Of a DNA stretch of 38,292 bases, positions 6,921-13,723 are shown in pieces. The DNA comes from Actinomadura sp. GC306 (GTDB taxonomy: Bacteria; Actinomycetota; Actinomycetes; Streptosporangiales; Streptosporangiaceae): NCBI RefSeq assembly GCF_004348665.1, contig NZ_SMKM01000028.1, positions 1-38,292 of the forward strand. The letters run 5' to 3'. Under the pieces are notes generated by a model. It did not search any database. It saw only the letters and a list, made by a program, of their open reading frames with translations, and was not told the origin of the DNA. Every line of letters begins with the position of its first letter. The first letter of the stretch is position 1. The position numbers and the translations under genes were made by a program.

Positions 6921-8147
6921 TCAGCAGATGCGGGGCAGCGGGTCGCCCACCAGCAGGTCGACGATGCGGGTGCCGCCGAAGACGGTCTTCAGCAGGACGA
7001 GGCCGGGCGGGTCCTCGCGCACGTGGCCGATGACCGCCGCGTCCGCGCCGAGCGGGTGGCGGTGCAGGGCGGCCAGGGCGGCGTCCGCGGCCTCGGGCGC
7101 GACGACGATCACCGCGCGGCCCTCGCAGGCCACGTACATCGGGTCGATGCCGAGGAGCTCGCAGGCACCGCGCACGGCGGGCCGCACGGGGACGGCCGAC
7201 TCGTCCACCACCACGGCCGCGCCCGCGTCGGTCGCCAGCTCGTTGAGGACGGTCGCGACCCCGCCGCGGGTGGCGTCGCGCATCCGGCGGACGGCGCCGG
7301 GGCAGGCGTCGCGGACCTCGGCGAGCAGGCAGTTCAGCGGGGCGGTGTCGGAGACCACGTCGGCCTCGATGCCGAGCCCGCCGCGCGCCAGCATGATCGT
7401 GACGCCGTGCTCGCCGATCGGGCCGGTGACGAGGACCGCGTCCCCCGGCCGGACGTCGGCGGCGCCGCCGTGCGCGAGGCCCACCCCAGCGGTGTTGATG
7501 TAGCAGCCGTCGCCCTTGCCCCGCTCGACGACCTTGGTGTCGCCCGTGACGATGTCCACGCCGGCGGCCTCGGCGGCGCGGCTCATCGACTCGGTGATGC
7601 GGCGCAGGTCGGCGACGGGGAAGCCCTCTTCGAGGATGAACCCGGCCGACAGGTGCAGCGGCGTCGCGCCGGAGACGGCGAGGTCGTTGACGGTCCCGTT
7701 GACGGCCAGGTCGCCGATGTCGCCGCCGGGGAAGAACAACGGCGACACGACGTAGGAGTCCGTGGTGAAGGCGAGCCGGGTGCCGTTCACGGTGAGGTGG
7801 GCGGAGTCGTCGAGGCGGTCCAGGTGCGGATTGTCGAACGCCTCGCGGAAGACGGCCTCGATCAGGGTGTGGGTGGCCTTGCCGCCGGAGCCGTGCGCGA
7901 GCGTGATCGTGTCCTCGCGGAGGCGGGCCTTGCGGGACCGGGCGCGGTCGATGCGTTCGAGGACCTGCTCCTCCCGGATCGTCACCGTGCCGCCCGTCTT
8001 CCCCGTGCCGCCCGTCTTCCCCGTGCCGCCCGTCTTCCCCGTGCCGCCCGTCTTCCCCGTGCCGCCCGTCGTCACGGTGCCACCCGTCGTCACCGTGCCG
8101 CCCGTTCCCGGCGTGCCGCCGTCCGTCGCCGTGTCCCGTCCGGTCAC
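6921..8147 (-). CDS. hypE: HypE, hydrogenase cyanide-ligand synthase, with repeat-rich N-terminal extension
   Basis: A 408-residue protein. HypE dehydrates the C-terminal thiocarboxamide to thiocyanate and donates CN to the iron of [NiFe] hydrogenase. The core has ITLAHGSGGK (about 81-90), the PurM-like motif TDSYVVSPLFFPGGDIGDLA, RDATRGG, and the family's C-terminal PRIC with the reactive terminal cysteine intact. The start is GTG at 8147: it overlaps the hypD stop (GTGA) and has an AAGGAGG site 7 bases upstream. This start forces inclusion of about 55 extra residues made of TGGTGK/TGGTVT repeats before the family's usual beginning (about residue 58), so the protein is longer than the usual roughly 350 residues. 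It is the last gene of the operon. Confidence 0.95.
   Translation of the reverse strand: MTGRDTATDGGTPGTGGTVTTGGTVTTGGTGKTGGTGKTGGTGKTGGTGKTGGTVTIREEQVLERIDRARSRKARLREDTITLAHGSGGKATHTLIEAVFREAFDNPHLDRLDDSAHLTVNGTRLAFTTDSYVVSPLFFPGGDIGDLAVNGTVNDLAVSGATPLHLSAGFILEEGFPVADLRRITESMSRAAEAAGVDIVTGDTKVVERGKGDGCYINTAGVGLAHGGAADVRPGDAVLVTGPIGEHGVTIMLARGGLGIEADVVSDTAPLNCLLAEVRDACPGAVRRMRDATRGGVATVLNELATDAGAAVVVDESAVPVRPAVRGACELLGIDPMYVACEGRAVIVVAPEAADAALAALHRHPLGADAAVIGHVREDPPGLVLLKTVFGGTRIVDLLVGDPLPRIC
7987..8130 (-). repeat. 18-bp minisatellite inside hypE
   Basis: Eight consecutive 18-bp units. The first four (7987-8058) are identical, beginning GTGCCGCCCGTC on the plus strand; units five and six (8059-8094) differ by the GTCAC ending; the last two are degenerate. 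The unit is a multiple of three, so on the coding strand it yields hexapeptides of the type T-G-G-T-G-K. Copy number can change without breaking the hypE frame. Confidence 0.9.
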
Positions 8148-9268
8148 CGGGTCGCCTCCTTGACGCGCTCGCGGGTGAAGCGGCCGAAGTTGTAGTACGC
8201 GGCGCAGGCGCCCTCGGACGACACCATGCAGGTGCCGATGGGCGTCTCCGGCGTGCAGGCCGTCCCGAACACCTTGCACTCCCACGGCTTGAGGACGCCC
8301 TTCAGCACCTCGCCGCACTGGCACGCCTTCGGATCGGCGACCCGGCCGCCCGGGACGTCGAAGACGCGCTCGGCGTCGTAGGCCGCGTACTCGTCCCGGA
8401 AGCGGAGCGCGGAGTGCGAGATGAAGCCGAGGCCGCGCCACTCGAAGTAGGGCCGCGGCTCCATCGTCCGGCCGATGACCTCCAGCGCCTTCGGGTTGCC
8501 GTCCCACGGGACGACCCGGCCGTACTGGTTCTCGACCTCGGAGCGTCCCGTCGCGAGCTGGGCCAGCAGCATGCGCACCGACTGGAGCAGGTCCAGCGGC
8601 TCGAACCCCGCGACGACCAGCGGCTTGTCGTAGTCGCCGGTGATGAACGAGTACGGGCGGCAGCCGATGACGGTCGACACGTGGCCGGGGCCGATGAAGC
8701 CGTCCAGCCGCAGGTCCGGCGAGTCGAGGATCGCCTTGATCGCCGGGAGGATCGTCACGTGGTTGTTGAAGACCGAGAAGTTGCGGGTGCCCTGGGCCGC
8801 CGCGCGCAGCACCGTCATCGCGGTGGACGGCGCGGTCGTCTCGAACCCGATCCCCATGAAGACGACGCGCCGGTCCGGGTTCTGCTGGGCGATCTTCAGC
8901 GCGTCCAGGGGCGAGTACACCATCCGGATGTCGGCCCCGGCGGCCTTGGCGTCGAAGAAGGAGCCGTTGCCGCCCGGCACCCGCATCATGTCGCCGAAGG
9001 ACGTCATGATGACGTCCGGCTGGGACGCGATGTGGACGGCGTCGTCCACGCGTCCCATCGGGATCACGCAGACGGGGCACCCTGGGCCGTGCACGAGCGA
9101 GATGGTCTCGGGCAGGTAGTCCTCTAGCCCGTGCTTGTAGATGGTGTGGGTGTGGCCCCCGCACACCTCCATGAACTTGTAGCGGCGGCCCGGCTCGCAC
9201 AGGGACGCGATGGAGCCCGCCAGCGTCCGGGCCTTGTCCGCGTCCCGGTACTCGTCGACGTAGCGCAT
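8144..9268 (-). CDS. hypD: HypD, hydrogenase Fe-(CN)2CO assembly scaffold
   Basis: A 374-residue [4Fe-4S] protein that, with HypC, carries the Fe(CN)2CO unit before insertion into the hydrogenase large subunit. The hallmarks are all present: CGGHTH at 36-41, GPGCPVC at 61-67, GFETTAPS, and the C-terminal cysteine-rich cluster-binding region (CQCGEVLKG, PWECKVFG, then CMVSSEGACAAYY). The ATG at 9268 overlaps the hypC stop by 4 bases, and its own stop overlaps hypE. An in-frame upstream extension lies in hypC and is rejected. Confidence 0.97.
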   Translation of the reverse strand: MRYVDEYRDADKARTLAGSIASLCEPGRRYKFMEVCGGHTHTIYKHGLEDYLPETISLVHGPGCPVCVIPMGRVDDAVHIASQPDVIMTSFGDMMRVPGGNGSFFDAKAAGADIRMVYSPLDALKIAQQNPDRRVVFMGIGFETTAPSTAMTVLRAAAQGTRNFSVFNNHVTILPAIKAILDSPDLRLDGFIGPGHVSTVIGCRPYSFITGDYDKPLVVAGFEPLDLLQSVRMLLAQLATGRSEVENQYGRVVPWDGNPKALEVIGRTMEPRPYFEWRGLGFISHSALRFRDEYAAYDAERVFDVPGGRVADPKACQCGEVLKGVLKPWECKVFGTACTPETPIGTCMVSSEGACAAYYNFGRFTRERVKEATR

Positions 9269-9537
9269 CAGTCGATCCTCGATTCCCGCAGCGCGTCGAT
9301 CTCGTCGTCGTAGGCTTCGCCGAGCCCTTCGAGCATCCGCAGCGTGGCCTGCGCCTCCGCCTCGTCGATCTTCGACATGGCGAAGCCGACATGGATGAGG
9401 ACCCAGTCGCCGGCGGCGAGCGCCTCCCGGTCGAGCAGGCCGATGTTGACCGTCCGCCGGACGCCGGTGATGTCGACCACCGCCAGCGGGCGGTCCGCCT
9501 CGATCTCCACGATCTCGCCGGGTATCGCCAGGCACAT
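9268..9537 (-). CDS. hypC: HypC, hydrogenase maturation chaperone
   Basis: An 89-residue protein with the canonical N-terminus MCLAIPGEI. Cys2 is the residue that binds the iron and contacts HypD. A beta-barrel follows (VVDITGVRRTVNIGLLD, GDWVLIHVGFAMSKIDE). It overlaps both neighbours by 4 bases (SIS gene upstream, hypD downstream). It is the second HypC-family member of the operon and the only one with the essential N-terminal cysteine. Confidence 0.96.
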   Translation of the reverse strand: MCLAIPGEIVEIEADRPLAVVDITGVRRTVNIGLLDREALAAGDWVLIHVGFAMSKIDEAEAQATLRMLEGLGEAYDDEIDALRESRID

Positions 9538-10220
9538 CAGCGGGCCTCCCCCGTGCTCTCCGGCCTTGCCAGTTCCGCCTGCGTCAGCTCCCACAGGGCG
9601 TGGTAGACCGTCGCCTGCGCCTCCTGGACGCGGTGCACGGACGATGACGGCACCACGAACAGGTGGTGCCGTCCGGGGGCGGAGAACGCGGGCTCCTCGG
9701 CCATCTGGCCGCCGGTGTACCCGGCGAGGCCGACGGCGAGCATGCCGCGCCGCCCCGCCTCCCGCAGCGCCGCGATCAGGTTGTCGGAGTTCCCGCTGGT
9801 GGACAGCGCGAGCGCGATGTCGCCCGGCCGGCCGAACGCGGCGAGCTGCCGCGCGAACACCACCTCGAACCCGATGTCGTTGGACAGCGCGGTCAGCACG
9901 GCGACGTCGGTCGTCAGGGCCAGCGCGGGCAGCGGCCGCCCGGCGCCGCCCGGGTTGAGGAACAGCGCGGCGACGTCCTGCGCGTCGGTCGAGCTGCCGC
10001 CGTTGCCGAACGTGAAGAGCCGGCCGCCGGAGCGGAACGCGTCCGCCATCCGGGCCGCGCACACCGCGAGGGCCTCCCCGTACTCCTCCAGGACGGACTC
10101 GCGCAGCCGGGCGATGTCGGCCGTCTTCTCGGCGGTCGAGCGGCGGACGTCGGCCATCAGGGCGTCGAGCCCGCGGCCGCCCCCGTACAGGAACGGGTAG
10201 AGCTGCTGCATACCGGTCAT
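9537..10220 (-). CDS. SIS-domain protein, GmhA-like (intact sugar-phosphate loop)
   Basis: A 227-residue SIS-fold protein similar to D-sedoheptulose-7-phosphate isomerase. It keeps the phosphosugar loops FGNGGSSTDAQ (71-81) and LSTSGNSDN (139-147), and a C-terminal helix with RVQEAQATVYHALWEL that aligns with the active-site helix of GmhA. There are no heptose-biosynthesis genes around; it is embedded between two HypC-family genes with ATGA overlaps on each side. Its role is therefore likely in hydrogenase maturation or assembly, not LPS heptose. SIS genes also occur, as I recall, in other actinobacterial-type hydrogenase loci; their function is not established. Confidence 0.88.
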   Translation of the reverse strand: MTGMQQLYPFLYGGGRGLDALMADVRRSTAEKTADIARLRESVLEEYGEALAVCAARMADAFRSGGRLFTFGNGGSSTDAQDVAALFLNPGGAGRPLPALALTTDVAVLTALSNDIGFEVVFARQLAAFGRPGDIALALSTSGNSDNLIAALREAGRRGMLAVGLAGYTGGQMAEEPAFSAPGRHHLFVVPSSSVHRVQEAQATVYHALWELTQAELARPESTGEAR

Positions 10221-10447
10221 CTCACGACTCCGATGGCCTCTTTGGCGTGGACGAGGACGGTGTCGCCCGCCACGGCGTCCACCAGCGCCACGCTGACCTG
10301 CTCGACCCGGCCGTCCCCGGTGTCGACGTCCGCGAGGCCGTCGTGCCCGATGCGCAGGATCCGGACGGGGACGGCCTCGTCCGAGCAGGTCACGCAGTGG
10401 TCGCCGGCGCAGACCGCATCCGCCCCATCGGTCTCGTTCCGCGTCAT
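10217..10447 (-). CDS. HypC/HupF-family chaperone-like protein without the N-terminal Cys2
   Basis: A 76-residue protein with the HypC fold core (VPVRILRIGHDGLADVD, GDTVLVHAKEAIGVVR). It begins MTRNETDGADAVC rather than MC and has an internal CAGDHCVTC cluster. The missing Cys2 means it cannot hold iron the way classical HypC does; the C-x4-C-x2-C arrangement may replace it or bind metal. ATGA overlaps join it to both SIS genes. In annotated actinobacterial hydrogenase loci such proteins are usually called HupF or hydrogenase assembly protein. Confidence 0.85.
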   Translation of the reverse strand: MTRNETDGADAVCAGDHCVTCSDEAVPVRILRIGHDGLADVDTGDGRVEQVSVALVDAVAGDTVLVHAKEAIGVVR

Positions 10448-11040
10448 GCGCCGTCCTCCCCGCCCAGCACGTCCGGCTGCTCCAGGAACACGTGGACCAG
10501 TTCCCAGAGCACGTGGTAGGCCGTGACGTGCACTTCCTTCACGACGCGCGGATCGGCGGACGGCACCGTGACCAGGTGGTCGGCCGCCCCGGCGAGCGCG
10601 TCCCCGGCGCCGCCCGCCAGCGCGACCGTGAGCATCCCGAGATCGCGGGCGGTCTCCAGCCCGCGCCGGACGCTGCCGCACCGGCCGTCCGGCGAGACGC
10701 CGAGCGCCATGTCGTCCCGGCCGCCGAAGCAGCGGAGCTGGTGCGCGAAGATCTCGTCGAAGCCGGCGTCCGCGCCGACGCCGGTGAGGGTCGCGACGTC
10801 CCCGGTGAGCGACAGCGCGGGCAGCGCCCGCTTCCCCACGATCACCGGATGGACGAACTCGACCGCCACGTGCTGGGCGTCGGTGGCGGCGCCGCCCGTC
10901 CCGAACGTGAACAGCCGGCCGCCGCGGTGGAAGCGGACCGCCATCGCGTGGCAGGCGGCGGCGATGGTCCCGGCGTCCCCGGCGAGCGCGGCGCCGGGCG
11001 CGGCGCGGCGCCGGAACACCTCGGTCACGGTCTCGGTCAT
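10444..11040 (-). CDS. second SIS-domain protein, degenerate sugar-phosphate loop
   Basis: A 198-residue paralogue of the SIS protein at 9537-10220. The fold motifs are recognisable (FGTGGAATDAQ at 46-56, VKEVHVTAYHVLWEL near the end). The catalytic-type loop that reads STSGNS in the paralogue is SPDGRCGS here (116-123), and GNGGSS has become GTGGAA, so several serine and asparagine ligands for the phosphate are lost. It may be a non-catalytic subunit of a heteromer with the intact SIS protein, or may bind a different ligand. It starts 10 bases after the DUF6893 stop. Confidence 0.85.
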   Translation of the reverse strand: MTETVTEVFRRRAAPGAALAGDAGTIAAACHAMAVRFHRGGRLFTFGTGGAATDAQHVAVEFVHPVIVGKRALPALSLTGDVATLTGVGADAGFDEIFAHQLRCFGGRDDMALGVSPDGRCGSVRRGLETARDLGMLTVALAGGAGDALAGAADHLVTVPSADPRVVKEVHVTAYHVLWELVHVFLEQPDVLGGEDGA

Positions 11041-11050
11041 CGGTGCCCGC

Positions 11051-11182
11051 TCACGGGGTGCCCGACTTCAGGTACCGGCGCAGGGCCGGTGCGTCCCGGA
11101 CGAACCCGGCGACCAGCGCCAGCACGAACAGCGCGATGATCGTCCGGAGCGCGTCCGGGCCGATCCGCATTCCCTTCCGCAT
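11051..11182 (-). CDS. DUF6893-like 43-residue membrane mini-protein
   Basis: A 43-residue protein: a short basic N-terminus (MRKGMRIG), one hydrophobic helix at about 13-28 (TIIALFVLALVAGFV) and a C-terminal tail ending with ALRRYLKSGTP. The tail pattern (P-x-L-x-RYLK) fits DUF6893 small proteins, which I recall from actinobacterial hydrogenase loci. A strong AAGGGGG ribosome site precedes the ATG at 11182. It sits 20 bases after the protease stop and 10 before the SIS start. It could be a membrane anchor for assembly proteins or the enzyme; the role is unknown. Confidence 0.72.
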   Translation of the reverse strand: MRKGMRIGPDALRTIIALFVLALVAGFVRDAPALRRYLKSGTP

Positions 11183-11202
11183 GCCTGTCCCCCTTCGGTC
11201 GC

Positions 11203-11736
11203 TCACGCGGGCGCCCCGGTGAGCAGCCGCCCGGTCTCCCGGGCGGCGACCATCTCGACCAGCCGGACGGCCTCGGCCACGGCGGCGGCGACCGGCCGGC
11301 TGAGCCCCATCTCCCACGGGGGGTGCGCGGCCCGCTCCGACGGCTCGCACGCGACGAGCAGGGTCCGGGCCGGGACCCTGCCGTCCTCCCTGGCCAGCCG
11401 CACCGGGTCGAGCGCGTGCACCGCGTCGCCCGGCGGACCGCCGGGAATCTCACCGAAGACCTCGCCGGGGATCTCGCCGGGGATCTCGCCGGGCTCGACG
11501 AGCGAGACGGTGCCGGGCACGAGGCCGCGCGCCGTCGCCTCGACCAGGACGACCGTCCGGTAGTCCGCGCCGAGCGCGTACCTGAGGTCGGTGCTCCGGA
11601 TGCCGAAGTCGGCGACGTCCACGCCCGGCGGCAGCGGGCGCCGCCGCAGCCGCCGGGCGACCTCCACGCCGAAGCCGCCGTCGCCGTGGAACACGTTCCC
11701 GATGCCCGCCACGAGCACCGCGCGGGACCGCGTCAC
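11203..11736 (-). CDS. hydrogenase maturation protease (HyaD/HybD/HycI family) with altered metal ligands
   Basis: A 177-residue protein of the endopeptidase family that trims the C-terminus of the hydrogenase large subunit after nickel insertion. The start motif is clear (VLVAGIGNVFHGDGGFGVEV, residues 7-26). In E. coli HybD, nickel is bound by Glu16, Asp62 and His93; the equivalents here are Gly20, Glu66 (VVLVEA) and His107 (DAVHALDP). The first ligand is thus lost and the second conservatively changed. A PGEI/PGEV repeat at about 82-98 forms an insertion before the His. GTG start at 11736 overlaps the upstream stop (GTGA). Confidence 0.88.
   Translation of the reverse strand: MTRSRAVLVAGIGNVFHGDGGFGVEVARRLRRRPLPPGVDVADFGIRSTDLRYALGADYRTVVLVEATARGLVPGTVSLVEPGEIPGEIPGEVFGEIPGGPPGDAVHALDPVRLAREDGRVPARTLLVACEPSERAAHPPWEMGLSRPVAAAVAEAVRLVEMVAARETGRLLTGAPA
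11449..11496 (-). repeat. 12-bp tandem repeat inside the protease gene
   Basis: Four 12-bp units; two are identical (11461-11472 and 11473-11484, plus-strand CTCGCCGGGGAT) and the flanking ones diverge. They encode the P-G-E-I/V series of the maturation protease. Units keep the reading frame. Confidence 0.8.
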
Positions 11737-12626
11737 CGGGCGTCCCCGCCCATGAGCGCCTCCCCGGCGGCCGCCGTCTCCCGCCGCTCCTGCGCGCCGA
11801 GGCCGAGCACGTCGCGGACGAGCAGCCGCCCCGCCCCGGTGCCGTCGAACACCGAGCCCTCCGGCGCGACCTGCGGCCAGTCGTACAGGACGACCGGCGC
11901 GGCGAGGACGGTGTCGTAGCGGCCCGGCGCGCCCGCGAGCACCGGCCACAGCCCGTCGCTCGCGCACTCCGCCGCCGCCCCGGCCAGCCGCTCGGGCGGG
12001 TCGCCCGGCGAGACGAACGCCGCGCCGCGCGCCCGCACGACCACGTGGGCGCACATCATGCCCGCCTGCACGGCCTCGTCGCGGTCTTCGGCGCGGCCGG
12101 TGTTGACGACCTCGACCCGCAGCCGGACGACGCCGTCCCCCACCGCGGCGGCGGAGACCTCGACCGTCCCGTCCACCCGGTGCCACAGGCGCAGGAACCG
12201 GGCCCCGCCGCCGAGGTCCTCCTCGTCGGTGCCGGCCGCCACCGCGACCGGGATACGCACGGGCGAGCGCAGCAGCCGCGCCACGGGGACCCGGCCGCCG
12301 GTGATCTCGCGTTCGCGGGCCTCCCGGCGGGTCTCGCGGATCCCGCCGCCGGCCAGGACGTCGTCCACCGGGGCGTCGCCGTCCATGGCCTGGCGGTGCA
12401 CCGCGTGCAGGAACCGGAGCGTGACCTCGACGTCCGCCTCTGGCGAGCCCTCCATGAGGAACTCGGCGCAGGCCGTCCAGCGGTCGCCGACCAGTTCCGC
12501 GTAGGGGCGCGGATAAACACCGTCGATCGTCCACCGCTGCCCGGTGCTCGGTGTGGAGCGCCTGGAGGGCCAGAGTTCGTGGCCTTCGTAGAGGACCACG
12601 TCGGCGATCGCCCTTACGCGGTCCAC
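11733..12626 (-). CDS. conserved hydrogenase-locus protein of unknown function
   Basis: A 297-residue protein. I recognise the family from actinobacterial-type [NiFe] hydrogenase operons by its beginning (ADVVLYEGHELWPSR, usually VLYEGY-LYPYR) and by LAAPVVLYDWPQVAPEG near the end (usually SSPI-LYDHPQVAPES). Here the latter motif has Trp for His and Gly for Ser, and the acidic segment that normally follows is replaced by GTGAGRLL, so it is a diverged member. It is likely cytoplasmic, with no signal peptide or membrane helix. GTG start at 12626 overlaps the DUF6084 gene by 13 bases, and its stop overlaps the protease start. Confidence 0.75.
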   Translation of the reverse strand: MDRVRAIADVVLYEGHELWPSRRSTPSTGQRWTIDGVYPRPYAELVGDRWTACAEFLMEGSPEADVEVTLRFLHAVHRQAMDGDAPVDDVLAGGGIRETRREAREREITGGRVPVARLLRSPVRIPVAVAAGTDEEDLGGGARFLRLWHRVDGTVEVSAAAVGDGVVRLRVEVVNTGRAEDRDEAVQAGMMCAHVVVRARGAAFVSPGDPPERLAGAAAECASDGLWPVLAGAPGRYDTVLAAPVVLYDWPQVAPEGSVFDGTGAGRLLVRDVLGLGAQERRETAAAGEALMGGDAR

Positions 12627-13303
12627 TCTCCCTCCTCGCGCAGCTCAGGGACGTCCTGCAGCATCTCCGCGCGGCGGAGGAGTTCGTCGACCGTGTCGTC
12701 GAAGGACGAGTGCGCCCGCCGCGCCCGGTAGGCGGCCAGGCGCCCGAAGCAGTCGTCGTCCAGGCGGAGCCAGCGGGCGGACCCGTAGTAGCGGTCCATC
12801 AGGTTCCGCCAGGTCTGGACGGGTAGCCGCCCGGTGGCCTCGTGGTGCCAGGGGATCTGGCCGGTGCGCAGCCGCCCGTCCTCGCCCGGATAGAACACCG
12901 TGCCATTGAAGGTGAGGTCGAGCGGGACGTCGCCGCCGCGGAGCGCGTGCAAGTAGCGGTCGGCCGCGACCTGCATGTCGTGCCCGCACGCCAGCGCAAG
13001 CGTCACCTCGGCGTCGCCGCGGAACGTCGGCACGGTCGCGCCGATGCGCCCCCACGTCAGGCCGTGCAGCGACCTGTCCCACAGGCCGGGGTCGCCGAAC
13101 ACGCCGGCGAGCCGCTCCCGCTCGCCGTCGTCGTAGGAGCGGCGCCCCGCCGCGATCGTCACGGTCGTGGTGAGCAGGACGCACTGGACGGGCCCGCCGT
13201 CCAGCCGCCGCAGGCCGATCCGCAGGTTCAGCGTCGGGGTCGCGGCGAACGTCTCCGCCTCGATGCCCAGCAGGTCGAGTCCCAGTTCCGGCGGCGTGCT
13301 CAT
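12614..13303 (-). CDS. DUF6084 family protein, first gene of the hydrogenase accessory operon
   Basis: A 229-residue soluble protein. Segments such as RSYDDGERERLAGVFGDP, LTWGRIGATVPTFRG, ADRYLHALRGGDVPLDL, FNGTVFY, IPWHHEATGRLPVQTW and LMDRYYGSARWLRL fit DUF6084, a family found with DUF5947, NifU-like and hydrogenase subunit genes in actinobacteria. No catalytic motif is evident. ATG at 13303 follows a GAGGG site; an in-frame ATG further upstream has no ribosome site. The gene opens the operon after a 420-bp gap, so the promoter should lie in 13304-13660 on the minus strand, but I cannot place it. Confidence 0.82.
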   Translation of the reverse strand: MSTPPELGLDLLGIEAETFAATPTLNLRIGLRRLDGGPVQCVLLTTTVTIAAGRRSYDDGERERLAGVFGDPGLWDRSLHGLTWGRIGATVPTFRGDAEVTLALACGHDMQVAADRYLHALRGGDVPLDLTFNGTVFYPGEDGRLRTGQIPWHHEATGRLPVQTWRNLMDRYYGSARWLRLDDDCFGRLAAYRARRAHSSFDDTVDELLRRAEMLQDVPELREEGEWTA

Positions 13304-13663
13304 GACGGACCCTCGATCATGGTCTTTCCATCCCCTCGACACTCACCATCGCGTCCACCCGCCCGGTGGAGATCATCATCAATTCGCACTGCCCGGCGAA
13401 GACGCCCCGAAACACCCGCGGGAAAGCCAGCGGAACAATGACCCGAATTTGGCAAAACCAGCATCCGACCAGGGGAGATCTCGCCGGGATGGGCATACGG
13501 CAACGGCACGGAAAGCCCCTGGAGCGGCCCACTTCACCGGACGACCGACTCGCAATTCATGGATAATTGACCGATTTGCGGGCGCGCTGCGCCGCGCGCC
13601 ATTGAAAAAGACTTTCCACGGCCGTTCCGAACCCCGTACCCGCCGCCGCGTCCGGCTCCGGGG
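13304..13663. other. divergent intergenic region between the hydrogenase operon and the aldo/keto reductase
   Basis: About 360 bases, less GC-rich than its surroundings, with no convincing gene on either strand. It must contain the minus-strand promoter of the ten-gene operon. A perfect 7-bp hairpin (13581-13587 with 13594-13600, loop of 6) is followed on the plus strand by ATTGAAAAAG. No hydrogenase-type enhancer or -24/-12 element was recognised. Confidence 0.6.
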
Positions 13664-13694
13664 TTGACCTTGAGCGGGCTCCAGGTTCTAGCGT
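13664..13694 (+). promoter_or_regulatory. MerR-type promoter of the aldo/keto reductase gene
   Basis: A -35 TTGACC (13664-13669) and a -10 TAGCGT (13689-13694) are separated by 19 bases, the overlong spacing that MerR-family activators correct. Between them lies an imperfect inverted repeat, ACCTTGAGCG/GGCTCCAGGT (13667-13686, 8 of 10 positions pairing). No merR gene lies in the window, so the activator would act from elsewhere. Confidence 0.65.
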
Positions 13695-13723
13695 TTCGGG
13701 GAACAGGAAGGGAGCCCATCAGC

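Noticed and set aside
6924..6934. Duplicated CAGATGCGGG around the hypE stop
   Set aside because: Only ten bases, probably slippage; no functional meaning can be supported.
7987..8130. Tandem repeats in hypE considered as a CRISPR array
   Set aside because: Units are contiguous 18-bp copies without unique spacers and lie in frame within a coding gene.
8153..9535. Longer HypD form starting in hypC
   Set aside because: The extension overlaps hypC on the same strand in another frame; the ATG at 9268 gives the standard HypD N-terminus and a 4-base overlap.
9537..10220. The GmhA-like SIS genes as heptose/LPS biosynthesis
   Set aside because: The organism looks Gram-positive and the genes are embedded by overlaps in a hydrogenase accessory operon; no other heptose gene is present.
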